The translations under genes and the position numbers were made by a program. This document shows, piece after piece, positions 41,589 to 50,222 of a DNA stretch of 64,000 nucleotides. Every line of letters begins with the position of its first letter. The first letter of the stretch is position 1. Under the pieces are notes generated by a model, which was not told the DNA's origin, ran no database searches, and worked only from the letters and a program-made list of their open reading frames with translations. Origin of the DNA: Hymenobacter sp. 15J16-1T3B (GTDB lineage: Bacteria > Bacteroidota > Bacteroidia > Cytophagales > Hymenobacteraceae); contig NZ_JAJFAV010000011.1 of NCBI RefSeq assembly GCF_020711235.1, positions 124,001-188,000 on the forward strand, given 5' to 3'.

Positions 41589-42492
41589 GCGCCGCTGGCT
41601 AGGTGCCCGGTTGGGCGGACCGGCCGCAGTGGCTCTGGGCCTGCTCGGCGGACCGGCTCTGGCCCAAACGACGACGCCCCAGCCCACGGCCCCAGCCGAA
41701 GCCCGCCCTGCGGCCCAGCTGCCGCCTAGCCCCGCTGCACCGGCCGCTAGCCTGACGCTGGTGCGCACCGTGCCGCTGGCCCAGCCCGGCCCGGCGTCGC
41801 TGGACCGGCGCGGCAACCTCTACGTGACCGACGCCAAGAACAGCCTGCGCCAGTTCGGGCCCGAGGGGCAGCTGCTGGCTACCTACTCGCCGCCGCTGGT
41901 GGGCCACACCGGCTCGGTGGAAGCCTGGAACGCGGCCAAAATCCTGGTGTACTACGACGACCGGCAGGAACTGCTGGTGCTCGACCGGTTTCTGGCGCCC
42001 ATCGGCGGCACGCGGCTTTCCGAAGTCATCGACAACGGCCTGATTCGCCTGGCCACCATCGCGCCCGACGACAACCTCTGGCTGCTCAACGAAAGCAACC
42101 TCACGCTGCTGCAGTACAACTCCGGGCAGCAGCGCGTGACGGTGGCCACGCCCCTGGACGTGCTGCTGAGCCGCATCAAGCCCGATTTTCGCTTTCTGCG
42201 CGAGTACCAGAACAACCTCTACCTCGTCGACCGCACCAGCGGCATCTGGGTGTTCGACAACCTGGGCAACTTCCGCAAGCGCCTGCCGCTCACCGGCCTG
42301 AGTTGGGTAGGCTTCCGCGGCGACGAGCTGTACTACCTCAAGGACGGCCTGCTGCACTTCTACCATCTCTACAGCTTTCAGGAGCGCACCGTGCTGCTGC
42401 CCGTGCCCGACGCCGCCCAGGTGCTGGTGGGCGAGCAGTACCTCTACGCCCTCAGCCCCGCCGGCTTCGCCGTGTACCAGCTCCCGCGCTGA
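41578..42492 (+). CDS. Secreted beta-propeller-type protein, unknown function
   Basis: A 304-residue exported protein that I cannot place in a named family. TTG 41578 (reading MKAKRRWLGARLGG) is the best start: it gives a classic signal peptide with basic n-region and AVALGLLGGPALAQ, and it overlaps the lpxH stop by 11 bases in another frame. The mature part begins Thr/Pro/Ala-rich and then has short strand repeats typical of NHL/six-bladed propellers: PASLDRRGNLYVTDAKNSLRQF, LVYYDDRQELLVLDRFLAP, IAPDDNLWLLNESNLTLLQY, LYLVDRTSGIWVFDNLGNF, LYALSPAGFAVYQL. Third gene of the LUD-lpxH unit; the close coupling suggests an envelope-related role. Confidence 0.75.
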   Translation: MKAKRRWLGARLGGPAAVALGLLGGPALAQTTTPQPTAPAEARPAAQLPPSPAAPAASLTLVRTVPLAQPGPASLDRRGNLYVTDAKNSLRQFGPEGQLLATYSPPLVGHTGSVEAWNAAKILVYYDDRQELLVLDRFLAPIGGTRLSEVIDNGLIRLATIAPDDNLWLLNESNLTLLQYNSGQQRVTVATPLDVLLSRIKPDFRFLREYQNNLYLVDRTSGIWVFDNLGNFRKRLPLTGLSWVGFRGDELYYLKDGLLHFYHLYSFQERTVLLPVPDAAQVLVGEQYLYALSPAGFAVYQLPR

Positions 42493-42508
42493 TTGCGGGC
42501 GTTGCGGC

Positions 42509-44176
42509 TCACGGAGTATCGAACTGGTTTTCCAGCGCGAAATCCTCAAACGAAGCGGTAACCGAGGCCAAGCCCAAGGCCAGCAGCCCGGCCCGCACAC
42601 CCCGGTCCCAGGGCGGCAGGAAGGAGCCGTCGGTGGCTTCGGCGGTGGCCAAGGGCTGCCAGGTGCGGCCGCCGTCGGTGCTCCAGGCGGCGTGGCATTC
42701 CTTGCCTTGGACCACTTGCAGGCGCAACGTAAGGGCTGCATTGGTGGCGGGCAGAGCGGTTTCGGCCAGCGTCCGCAGCCGGCCTTTCTGGCGCTGCCAA
42801 AGCCGCAGCGCACCGCCGCCGGCGGTCAGGGCCAAGGCGTTGTCCGTGTCGCCGAGGACGGCTAGGCCGGCGCTGGTGCCGGCGGGCAGGAGCTGAGGGT
42901 TGAGCAGCGTGGTGGTGGCCGTGAAGTCGGCTGCGGCAATAGAGCGGCCCAGGGCCGCCCCGCCACCGTCGGGCCGGGCCGTGAGGTGCAGCCGGCCGCC
43001 GCGTAGGGCAACGCGCGGGCGGGCCAGCACGGGCCATTGCCAAGCCGGGTTCAGCCGGGCACCCCGAAAATCATCCCGCCAACGCGTGGGCGCTGCCAGT
43101 GCGGGGGCAGCCGCGGTTGTTTCCGGCCCAAACTCGGGCCAGCCGGCTGCACTCCAGCGAAACTCGCTGAGCACCCCTTGCCGCCCCACGTACTCCCAGC
43201 CGCGGGCGCGGTAGGCGTGGTGCAGCAAAAACCACCGGCCGCCGTGCTCCACGGCGGTGCCGTGCCCGGGGCATTTCCAGGCGTCGGTGCTGCGTAGCAC
43301 CGGGTTGTGCGGGTATTTCTCCCAAGGCCCGAGCAGGCTCCGGGCGCGGGCCACGCCCAGGCCGTAGGTGCAGTTGCGCCCGCAGCAGCCGTTGCCGGCA
43401 TAAAAGGCGTAGAAATACCCCGCCCGGCGCACGATGGACACGCCTTCGACCAAGTTGCCCTCCCAGGGCTGGTCGTTGCGGAACAGCTCGACGGGCCGAT
43501 CCAGCAGGCCGGTGCGGTCCTCGCGCAGCGGCTGGGCCCAGATGGGCGTGGGCTGGTTGCGGCTGTTGCCGTCCTCCTTCCACACCAGGTACAGCCGGCC
43601 GTGTTCGTCGCGCACCGCAAAGCCGTCGATGGAGCCGGCGGGCTGCTCCACCAGCGGACCGAGGTCGGTGTAGGGGCCTTCGGGCCGGTCGGCGCGGGCG
43701 GCGGCCACGCACAGCGCGCCCCCGCGGCGGTGGGCGGTGTAGTACACGTACGCTTGGCCACGGTCGAAGCTGATTTCAGGCGCCCAGAAGTAATAATCGG
43801 CCCAGGCGGGCGGCTCGCCGGGAAACACGTGCCCCACCAGTTCCCAGGTGCGCAGGTCCGTGGACTTCAACAGCGGAAAAGCCGGCGCCCAGTTGGAAGA
43901 GGTGGCGGTGGCCCAGTACGTGCGCCCCCACTTGCTTACCGACGGATCGGGAAAGTCGCCGGGCAACACGGGATTGGCGGGTGCAGGGCCGCTGGCCGAA
44001 GCCGCAGGGGCCGGGCGTTGGCATGTTGTGAACACGACTAGCACGGCGGCGCAGACGGCAACGTGAAAAAGCCGGCCGGACTTACCAGACGGTTGGCGGC
44101 ACAAGGGCTCGGCCGCGCTGAAAAGCCAGTCCGTGAACAGGCGCCCCCAACACTCGTAAATTTTCCCGGTGAACAT
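42509..44176 (-). CDS. Glycoside hydrolase family 43 lipoprotein
   Basis: A 555-residue secreted glycan hydrolase. The catalytic five-bladed propeller (~residues 70-370) shows PGDFPDPSVSKWGRTYWATAT with the general-base Asp, SIDGFAVRDEHGRLYLVWKEDG with the second Asp, and EGNLVEGVSIVRRAGYFYAFY with the general-acid Glu; typical substrates of GH43 are arabinan, xylan and arabinoxylan. A C-terminal beta-sandwich (~395-555; WRDDFRGARLNPAWQW, AGLAVLGDTDNALAL) is common in xylosidase-type members. The N-terminus has a hydrophobic stretch ending VVFTTCQR, a possible lipobox, but 40 residues precede it from the ATG, so the true start may be a non-ATG codon further in. Divergent from the helix-hairpin-helix gene. 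Confidence 0.88.
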   Translation of the reverse strand: MFTGKIYECWGRLFTDWLFSAAEPLCRQPSGKSGRLFHVAVCAAVLVVFTTCQRPAPAASASGPAPANPVLPGDFPDPSVSKWGRTYWATATSSNWAPAFPLLKSTDLRTWELVGHVFPGEPPAWADYYFWAPEISFDRGQAYVYYTAHRRGGALCVAAARADRPEGPYTDLGPLVEQPAGSIDGFAVRDEHGRLYLVWKEDGNSRNQPTPIWAQPLREDRTGLLDRPVELFRNDQPWEGNLVEGVSIVRRAGYFYAFYAGNGCCGRNCTYGLGVARARSLLGPWEKYPHNPVLRSTDAWKCPGHGTAVEHGGRWFLLHHAYRARGWEYVGRQGVLSEFRWSAAGWPEFGPETTAAAPALAAPTRWRDDFRGARLNPAWQWPVLARPRVALRGGRLHLTARPDGGGAALGRSIAAADFTATTTLLNPQLLPAGTSAGLAVLGDTDNALALTAGGGALRLWQRQKGRLRTLAETALPATNAALTLRLQVVQGKECHAAWSTDGGRTWQPLATAEATDGSFLPPWDRGVRAGLLALGLASVTASFEDFALENQFDTP

Positions 44177-44238
44177 GCACGAGACGCTATTTATCGGTAG
44201 ATTTTCCACCGATTTAGACGCCTTATTGCGAGTTTACT

Positions 44239-45240
44239 ATGTCCGTGCTGAATACGTTACGTCGCTTGGTTCGGCGGCACTTCGGGTTTTCCCGCACCGA
44301 AACCAACGGCTTCGCGCTCTTGCTGCTGCTGCTGCTGGCGTTGCTGGCCGCGCCGGCCCTGCTGCGCCCCGTGCTGCCCCGCTACAACCCCGCCGCCGAC
44401 CGCCGCCAGCTGGAGCAGGTAGCCGCCGAGCTGACCGCCGCCCGCCCCACCGAAGCCACTCCCCGCCGCTACCCCGCGCGCCGGCCCACTTACGCCCGGG
44501 TGGCCCGCATTCCGCTCGCGCCTTTCGACCCGAATGCCGTAGACGAAACCGGCTGGCAGGCCCGCGGGCTGCCCCGTTTCTTGGCCAAGCGGCTGGTGAA
44601 ATACCGAACCACCATCGGCGGCTTCCGCGCCAAGGAGCAGATTCGTAAAGCCTACGGCCTCGACGACACGACCTACCAGCGCCTGGCGCCTTACCTGCTG
44701 CTACCCGAGCAGCTGCCGCCGTCCGAGAAAAAGGCCTACGCCAGCCGCTACCCCGAACGTTCCACCCAGCCGTTTGCGGCCGAAGGCAGCGCGGCGAGTC
44801 AGGCGGGCAAGTTTCCGCGCAAGCCGCGTCACTTGCAGCCTTTCGACCTGAACGCGGCCGACACCACCCAGCTCATGCAAATCCGCGGCATCGGCCGGCG
44901 GCTGTCGGCGCGGGTGGTGGAGTACCGCGAGCGGCTCGGCGGCTTCATCAGCCTGGACCAGGCCGCCGAAATTTACAGCCTGCGCGACGCGCCCGACTTG
45001 GTGGACAGCCTGCGCAAATACACTTTTGTGACCCCGAATTACCAGCCGCAACCGCTCAACCTGAACGAGGGTGAGTTTGACGAAATCTGCCAGCACCCCT
45101 ACCTGGGCAAGCGCCTGGCCCGCGTAGTGGTGGCCTACCGCCAGCAGCACGGCCGCTTCCGCCAGCCCGCCGACCTGCGCCAGATTCGGGTGCTCGACGA
45201 CGCCACGTACCAGAAGCTGCTGCCGTACCTGCGCTTCTGA
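44239..45240 (+). CDS. Membrane-anchored protein with repeated helix-hairpin-helix motifs (ComEA-like)
   Basis: A 333-residue protein. Residues ~22-45 form one membrane helix (NGFALLLLLLLALLAAPALL), then a linker, and at least three HhH modules: FDPNAVDETGWQARGLPRFLAKRLVKYR (~95-125), FDLNAADTTQLMQIRGIGRRLSARVVEYRERLGGF (~205-240), and LNLNEGEFDEICQHPYLGKRLARVVVAYRQQHGRF (~275-310). The middle one is the canonical ComEA form (LNxAxxxxLxxIxGIGxxxAxxIxxYR). HhH modules bind DNA non-specifically; with a membrane anchor the protein could take part in DNA uptake or repair at the membrane. ComEA of Firmicutes has one HhH pair; three is unusual but is seen in Bacteroidota. Divergent from GH43. Confidence 0.88.
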   Translation: MSVLNTLRRLVRRHFGFSRTETNGFALLLLLLLALLAAPALLRPVLPRYNPAADRRQLEQVAAELTAARPTEATPRRYPARRPTYARVARIPLAPFDPNAVDETGWQARGLPRFLAKRLVKYRTTIGGFRAKEQIRKAYGLDDTTYQRLAPYLLLPEQLPPSEKKAYASRYPERSTQPFAAEGSAASQAGKFPRKPRHLQPFDLNAADTTQLMQIRGIGRRLSARVVEYRERLGGFISLDQAAEIYSLRDAPDLVDSLRKYTFVTPNYQPQPLNLNEGEFDEICQHPYLGKRLARVVVAYRQQHGRFRQPADLRQIRVLDDATYQKLLPYLRF

Positions 45241-45278
45241 GGAATCTTCCTCGTCCCGCACCGGCGCGGGTACGCGCC

Positions 45279-46052
45279 TCAGGGCCGGAAGGCCACCGCC
45301 AGCCCGCCCATGTGCGGCCCGGCGACGGGAGCCAGCACCAGCCGCCGGGCCAGCGGCGACACCAAGCGGCGCCGCAGCCACGGGTAGAGGTACCACGCCG
45401 CCTCGGCCGACGCAATGCCGATGCCCGCCCCGGCCACCACGTCGGAGAGCCAGTGCTTGTCGTTGAGCATGCGCATGGTGCCGGTGGCGGCGGCCACGGC
45501 GTAGCCCCCGGCGCCGATCCACGGGTTTTGCTCGCGGTATTGCTCGTAGAGCAGCGTGGCCGAGAAAAACGCCTCGCTGGTGTGCGCCGACGGGAAGGAG
45601 CGTTGGTCGGGCGTGGGGCCGGGGCGCCACTCTCCCACCCGCTTTTTCAGCTGGCTGGTCAGCCCATCGTTCAGGGCCCGGCCCGTCAGGTAGAGCAGGG
45701 TGAAATCGAGGGCGTGGTAGCGCCCCTTCACGCCCAGCAGCGGCAGCACGTACGCGGCGGCCGTGGGCGCGTGCCGGGTGTAGTTGTCGAGGCGGGTGTG
45801 AAAGCGGGGAAAGGTTTCCAGCAGCTCTTCGCGGGTTTCGTGGTTGAGGGCATTTTCGCGGCTGCCGGGGCGGTTCAGGGTGGCCACGCCGTAGGCCACA
45901 AACGCGGCCGGCACGCTCAGGCGCGGGACCAGCGCCGCCCGGCGCGGGCGCGGGGCCACGACGACCACCGGCGCGGGCGGCCGGACCGAATCGGGCAACA
46001 GAGAATCGGGCGCGGCCAAAGGCAGCAGTAGGGACAAAACCAGCAGGGGCAC
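45279..46052 (-). CDS. PAP2-family phosphatase
   Basis: A 257-residue membrane-associated acid phosphatase. The three motifs of the PAP2 superfamily are present: KKRVGEWRPGPTPD (K-x6-RP), SFPSAHTSEAF (PSxH) and RMLNDKHWLSDVVAGAGIG (SR-type x5-HxxxD). GTG at 46052 is the start; a stop codon lies five codons upstream. Hydrophobic segments flank the motifs (SLLLPLAAPD, TLLYLTGRAL). Members dephosphorylate phosphatidic acid, undecaprenyl diphosphate or other lipid phosphates; with lpxH and kdsD nearby an undecaprenyl-PP or lipid role is plausible. Converges with the HhH gene; 38 bases between stops. Confidence 0.88.
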   Translation of the reverse strand: MPLLVLSLLLPLAAPDSLLPDSVRPPAPVVVVAPRPRRAALVPRLSVPAAFVAYGVATLNRPGSRENALNHETREELLETFPRFHTRLDNYTRHAPTAAAYVLPLLGVKGRYHALDFTLLYLTGRALNDGLTSQLKKRVGEWRPGPTPDQRSFPSAHTSEAFFSATLLYEQYREQNPWIGAGGYAVAAATGTMRMLNDKHWLSDVVAGAGIGIASAEAAWYLYPWLRRRLVSPLARRLVLAPVAGPHMGGLAVAFRP

Positions 46053-46203
46053 GGGCAGGGACAGTTATTCCCGGAAGTTCCGGCGCCTAGCATGAAGACC
46101 AGCTGATGAATCGACGAATTGCAGCCAATCACCGACGCTTTGCGTAAGGCAGCGCAGAATACCCTCGGTTTCGGCCCGCGAAACCGGCTTTTCCGCTTGC
46201 GCC

Positions 46204-47088
46204 ATGCTGTTCGTACTCCGCGACAAACTGATTCCCCTGCTGATTTTTGCGCACTCGTTGCTTTGCGGCTGCACCAAAAACGATGAACGCGGCGACTTTG
46301 CGCGCGTCAGCAAGGACTATCAAGTGCAAACCGTAGGGCGCCTGCACAAAGAGGAAGTGGTGGAAAGCTCGGGCCTGGCGGTGGCCGACACCGACGGCAA
46401 CCTCTGGACCCACGGCGACGGCGGCAACACCACGTGGCTGTATTTGGTCAGCCCGCAGGGGGACTTGATCCGCACCCACCCGGTGCGCGGGGCCACAAAC
46501 GTTGACTGGGAAGACCTGGCCCAGGACCGGCAGCGCGGCCACCTCTTCATCGGCGACTTCGGCAACAACGCCAACAAGCGCCGCGACCTGCGCGTGTACC
46601 GCCTCAGCGGCCCCGGGCTGAAGAAGGTCGACACCATCCGCTTCCACTACCCCGACCAAAAGCAGTTTCCCCCCAAGAAGAAGGCCCGGAACTTCGACTG
46701 CGAGGCGTTTTTCTACCACAACGACAGTCTTTACCTCTTCACCAAAAACCGCGGCGAGGGCAACTGGGTGAAAGAGTACCACATGCCCGCCCGGCCCGGC
46801 AACTACGTGGCCCGCCTCGCCGACAGCATCCGCATCAACACCTGGATAACGGCCGCCGACATCAGCCCCGACGGCCGCCGCGTGGCCCTGCTCGGCTACG
46901 GCCACGTGTACCTGATCGACGTGGAGCCCGGCCACCCCCTGTTTAGCGGGGCCAAGAGCTGCCTGCCCCTGCCCGGCAGCGGGCAAGCAGAGGCCCTGAG
47001 CTTCGTCAACAACCAGGACTTCGTGCTCAGCAACGAAAAAGGCAAGCTGTTCCGGGCCAGCTTCCGCGGCAACACCGCGGCCCGCTAG
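46204..47088 (+). CDS. Lipoprotein with predicted beta-propeller, unknown function
   Basis: A 294-residue lipoprotein: MLFVLRDKLIPLLIFAHSLLCGC places the acylated Cys at residue 23. The mature domain has strand pairs typical of a propeller, including VVESSGLAVADTDGNLWTHGDGGNTTWLYL, DLAQDRQRGHLFIGDFGNN, RDLRVYRLSGP, NFDCEAFFYHNDSLYLFTKNRG, ITAADISPDGRRVALLGYGHVYLIDV, and AEALSFVNNQDFVLSNEKG. This resembles the SdiA-regulated / phytase-like six-bladed family found in Bacteroidota. No enzymatic residues can be assigned. It is a separate unit; no -7 element was found upstream. Confidence 0.8.
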   Translation: MLFVLRDKLIPLLIFAHSLLCGCTKNDERGDFARVSKDYQVQTVGRLHKEEVVESSGLAVADTDGNLWTHGDGGNTTWLYLVSPQGDLIRTHPVRGATNVDWEDLAQDRQRGHLFIGDFGNNANKRRDLRVYRLSGPGLKKVDTIRFHYPDQKQFPPKKKARNFDCEAFFYHNDSLYLFTKNRGEGNWVKEYHMPARPGNYVARLADSIRINTWITAADISPDGRRVALLGYGHVYLIDVEPGHPLFSGAKSCLPLPGSGQAEALSFVNNQDFVLSNEKGKLFRASFRGNTAAR

Positions 47089-47194
47089 CGCCCGGCGCAG
47101 GCGGGTCCGCCGAGCGTCTGGCCCCAAACAAAGCGGCGAGCTCGGCGGTAGTCGCACCACATCCGTCTTTCCCTCTACCGAACCACTACACCCC

Positions 47195-48073
47195 ATGCCC
47201 GAAACCATTCTGATTACCGGGGCTACCGGCACCGTCGGCTCCGAGTTGGTCCGCGCCCTCAGCAACCGCGGCGTGCACGTGCGCGCCGGCGTGCATTCCG
47301 TCATCAAGGGCGACCGGTTGCGCCACCTTTACCCCGAGGTGCAGCTCGTGGAGCTGGACTTTCAGCGCCCCGAAACGCTGGGCGTGGCCCTCACCGGCGT
47401 CGACCGGGTCTTTCTGCTCGTGCCGTTCACCGAAACGATGGTCGAGGACAGCAAACGCTTCATCGATGCGGCTAAGGCGGCCGGCGTGAAGCAGGTGGTG
47501 AAGCTGTCGGTGATGGGCGCCGAGGTGGAGCCCGGCATTCAGCTGGGGCGCTGGCACCGCGAAGCCGAGCGGTACCTGGCGCAGAGCGGGCTGCCCTACG
47601 TCATTCTGCGGCCCAACAGCTTCATGCAGAACTTCCTCGCTTACCAAGGCACCAGCATCCGAGAACAGGGCCGCATCTACCAGCCCCAGGGCGAAGGGCG
47701 CGCCAGCTACATCGACGCCTTCGACATTGCCGAAGTAGCCGCCGCTATTCTTACCGCCGACGTAGCCCGGCACCACGGCCGCGCCTACCCGCTCACCGGC
47801 CCCGAAGCGCTGAGCAACAGCGACGTGGCCGCCATCATCGGCCAGACGACGGGCCGCCCGGTGCAATACGTCGACGTACCGGAGGAGGCGGCCCGTGAGG
47901 GCATGCAGGGCGCTCCGCAGTGGATGGTCGACGGCATCATGGAGCTGAACGCCCTCATCCGCGCCGGGCACGCGGCCACCGTCACCCCCGACGTGCAGCA
48001 GCTCACCGGCCGGCGGCCGCGCACGCTGCAGGAGTTTGCGCAGGAGCATCGAGCCGCCTTCCTCCCCGCCTAG
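47195..48073 (+). CDS. NmrA/YtfG-type NAD(P)-binding reductase
   Basis: A 292-residue Rossmann protein of the atypical SDR group: ITGATGTVGSELVRALSNRGVHVRAG (GxxGxxG nucleotide site), LDFQRPETL, GVDRVFLLVPF, VKQVVKLSVMGAEVEPGIQLGRWHREAERYL, YVILRPNSFMQNFL, and the C-terminal ITGRPVQYVDVPEEAAR-like segment (TTGRPVQYVDV). This is the NmrA/azoreductase-like/quinone-reductase-2 branch, which senses or reduces with NADPH. The Tyr-Lys pair of classical SDRs is missing from the canonical place, usual for this branch. A strong bidirectional terminator lies between it and the disordered-protein gene. Confidence 0.88.
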   Translation: MPETILITGATGTVGSELVRALSNRGVHVRAGVHSVIKGDRLRHLYPEVQLVELDFQRPETLGVALTGVDRVFLLVPFTETMVEDSKRFIDAAKAAGVKQVVKLSVMGAEVEPGIQLGRWHREAERYLAQSGLPYVILRPNSFMQNFLAYQGTSIREQGRIYQPQGEGRASYIDAFDIAEVAAAILTADVARHHGRAYPLTGPEALSNSDVAAIIGQTTGRPVQYVDVPEEAAREGMQGAPQWMVDGIMELNALIRAGHAATVTPDVQQLTGRRPRTLQEFAQEHRAAFLPA

Positions 48074-48148
48074 CCGCGCCCCGTAGTCGGATCGGTCAGT
48101 GCCCATGGCTGGGCCGATCTGGCTCAATAGCAGTTGCCTCGACGGCAT

Positions 48149-48185
48149 AAAAAAAGGCCCCTCGGCAATGCCGAGGGGCCTTTTT
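48149..48185. terminator. Terminator between the reductase and disordered-protein genes
   Basis: AAAAAAGGCCCCTCGGC and its reverse complement (ending TTTTT) flank AAT; serves both convergent genes. Confidence 0.92.
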
Positions 48186-48201
48186 AGTCAGTTACGCCGA
48201 C

Positions 48202-50022
48202 CTAGTACCGGTCGTCGTCGTCACGGCCGCGGTTGCGGCGCGAGGACGAGCCGGAGCCGTAGTCCGAGTTGTCGTCCTGGTTGCGGTAGTTGCCGCGGTT
48301 CTGCTGGCCGTAGTTCTGGCTGCGGTCCTCGTTGCGCATGTCGCCGCGCGAGGCCGAGCCCTGGCGCGAGTTGCGGTTCGACGAATCGTACTCGTCGTTG
48401 TAGGAGCCGCCGCGCGAGCCGTAGCCCTGGTCGGAGTTGCCCATGTACCCGCCGCGGCCTTCGTTGTAACCGCTGCGCGAGTCGTAGTTGCTGTTCTGCG
48501 AGCCGTAGGACGAGCCCGAGCGGCCCGAGCTGTAGCGGTCATCGTTGTAGCCGCCGCCGTAGCCGCCGCCCATCTGACCGCCGCCCATGTTGCTGCGGCC
48601 CTGGCTGCCCTGGCCGCCGCTGTAGCCGCCACCGTAGTAGTCGCCACCGCGCGAGGAGCCCTGGTTATCGTAGCCGCCACGCGAGGACGAGCGGTCCTGG
48701 TCTTCGCGCTGGTTGCGGGTGCTGTACTGGCCGTAGTCGTCCTGCTCGCGGCCGCCGCGGTTGCTCATGCCGCCTTGCTGGCCGCGGCCTTGGTCGTAGC
48801 CCCCGCCCATCGACGAGCGGCCATAGTCCTGGCTGTAGCCCTGGCCTTGGCCGTAGCGCGAACCGTTGTCGTTCGAGCTGCGGTAATCGTCGCGGTCGTT
48901 GGTTTGCATGCCGCGGCCGCTCATGCCGCCCTGGTTGCCACCTTGGCCGCCGTAGTTACGGCCGCTGTAGTCGCCGCCCTGCGAGCCGTAGCTGTTCTGC
49001 ATGCCGCCGCCCATGTTGCTGCCGCCCTGCTGGCCGTAGCCGCGTTCCTGGTAGCCGTAGGAGTCGCGCTGGCCGAACTGGCTGTCCATGTGGCCTTGGC
49101 GCTGCTCGCCGTAGTTGTGGCCGCCCTGCTGGCCGCCGTAGTTGCCTTGCATGCCGCCGCGGTTGCTGTTGCTCATGCCGCCCTGCTGGCCGTAGCCGCC
49201 TTGGCCGCCGTAGTTGCTTTGCTGCCCGTAGCTGCCGCTGTAGCCGATCTGGTTGCCGCGGTAGTCGTCCTGCCCGCCGTACTGGCCGTAGGAGTTGCCC
49301 TGGCGGCCGCGGTTGTAGCCGTCGTCGCCGTACTCGCCCCCGCGCGAGCGGGTGTCGTAGTCGCGGTCCTGGTTGCCATAGCCGCCCTGGGTGTTGCCGC
49401 GGCCTTGCGAGCCGAATTCGCCGCGCCCGGCGCCGCTGTACATGTTTTCGTCGCGGTCATGGTCGCGGTGGCTGCCCTCCATGGAGTTGCCGAAGTTGCC
49501 GCCGTAGTTGCTTTGGCCGCTTTGCTGACCGCTCATCGAGCCGGAGCTGCCTTGGCCGCTGCTCTGGTCCTGGTTTTTGCCGGACGACGAGCCGCTCTTG
49601 CCCGACGAAGACGAGGCTTTCGTGGAGCTGCTGCCCGATTTTTTGGCCGAGGTCGACGACGAAGCCGAAGTAGAGCCAGTAGCGGATTTGCTGCTGCCCG
49701 ACTTGCCGCTGGCGCTGCCCGAAGAGGACTTGCTGCTGCCCGACTTGCCGGCGCTGGACGAACCCGTGAGGCCGCCCTGGCCCATGCTCGTTTCCGAGTT
49801 GGCCAGCGACTGGCTGGAAGTAGTCGAGCCTGACGTGCGGTTGCTGTCGCCGCTGGTCAGGCCCGAGGAAGAGGAAGTAGAAGAACCGGATTGGTTGCTG
49901 GCGTTGCCTTGCGTGCCCCCGGCGTTGGCGTTCATGCCCGTCGAGCCGCCCTGCGTGGAACCTTGGGTCGAACCGGAGGTCGAGTTCTGGGCGTTGGTCG
50001 GATTTTTGGTGTTGTCAGCCAT
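48202..50022 (-). CDS. FUS-like low-complexity disordered protein (SYGQ/RGG-rich)
   Basis: A 606-residue protein with no folded domain visible. Three zones: residues 1-160 are Ser/Gly/Thr/Asn with a Lys-bearing SSGKSGSSK part; ~160-500 are repeated YGG/QQGG/SYGSQ/MGGG units with Arg-Gly-Asp/Gly pieces (GGYGQQGGMSN, GNYGGQQGG, GQGYSQDYG); the C-terminus is acidic/basic mixed, ending RRNRGRDDDD. Composition is dominated by G, S, Q, Y, N, R, like the low-complexity tails of FUS/TAF15-type phase-separating proteins. There is no signal peptide, so it should be cytosolic. ATG MADNTKNPTN is clear, with a minus-strand TAGTTTTG 43 bases upstream. Function unknown; desiccation or RNA/ribonucleoprotein condensate roles are inference. 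Confidence 0.82.
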   Translation of the reverse strand: MADNTKNPTNAQNSTSGSTQGSTQGGSTGMNANAGGTQGNASNQSGSSTSSSSGLTSGDSNRTSGSTTSSQSLANSETSMGQGGLTGSSSAGKSGSSKSSSGSASGKSGSSKSATGSTSASSSTSAKKSGSSSTKASSSSGKSGSSSGKNQDQSSGQGSSGSMSGQQSGQSNYGGNFGNSMEGSHRDHDRDENMYSGAGRGEFGSQGRGNTQGGYGNQDRDYDTRSRGGEYGDDGYNRGRQGNSYGQYGGQDDYRGNQIGYSGSYGQQSNYGGQGGYGQQGGMSNSNRGGMQGNYGGQQGGHNYGEQRQGHMDSQFGQRDSYGYQERGYGQQGGSNMGGGMQNSYGSQGGDYSGRNYGGQGGNQGGMSGRGMQTNDRDDYRSSNDNGSRYGQGQGYSQDYGRSSMGGGYDQGRGQQGGMSNRGGREQDDYGQYSTRNQREDQDRSSSRGGYDNQGSSRGGDYYGGGYSGGQGSQGRSNMGGGQMGGGYGGGYNDDRYSSGRSGSSYGSQNSNYDSRSGYNEGRGGYMGNSDQGYGSRGGSYNDEYDSSNRNSRQGSASRGDMRNEDRSQNYGQQNRGNYRNQDDNSDYGSGSSSRRNRGRDDDDRY

Positions 50023-50065
50023 TGTAAGGTGTTGGTTGGGTTAGGGTGAGAACTTGGAAAGCAGT

Positions 50066-50073
50066 CAAAACTA
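50066..50073 (-). promoter_or_regulatory. -7 element TAGTTTTG of the disordered-protein gene
   Basis: Perfect TAnnTTTG on the minus strand, about 43 bases before the ATG. A small CCGCC/GGCGG hairpin lies just upstream of it. Confidence 0.55.
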
Positions 50074-50166
50074 TACGCCGCCTTTTCCGGCGGAGTTGTC
50101 CAACTGCATACTTTTCCCCTCCTGCTTTACCCCTACCCCGCACCGTTACTATCCTATTCAGAAACA

Positions 50167-50198
50167 CAGCCGCCGCCCCGTGACCGGGGCGGCGGCTG
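50167..50198 (-). terminator. Hairpin after gldH
   Basis: CAGCCGCCGCCCCG (50167-50180) pairs exactly with CGGGGCGGCGGCTG (50185-50198), loop TGAC. Lies 25 bases past the gldH stop; no T-run. Confidence 0.65.
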
Positions 50199-50222
50199 CC
50201 ATACTAAACCAGTGCTGACGTA

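Noticed and set aside
48099-49673. 524-residue plus-strand Arg/Cys/Ser-rich frame and a 352-residue Ala/Val-rich frame
   Set aside because: Both are shadows of the repetitive disordered-protein gene, whose start, promoter and terminator are on the minus strand.
48202-50022. CRISPR-like repeats in the low-complexity gene
   Set aside because: Repeats are short coding units (YGG/QGG) of irregular spacing; no constant repeat-spacer pattern.
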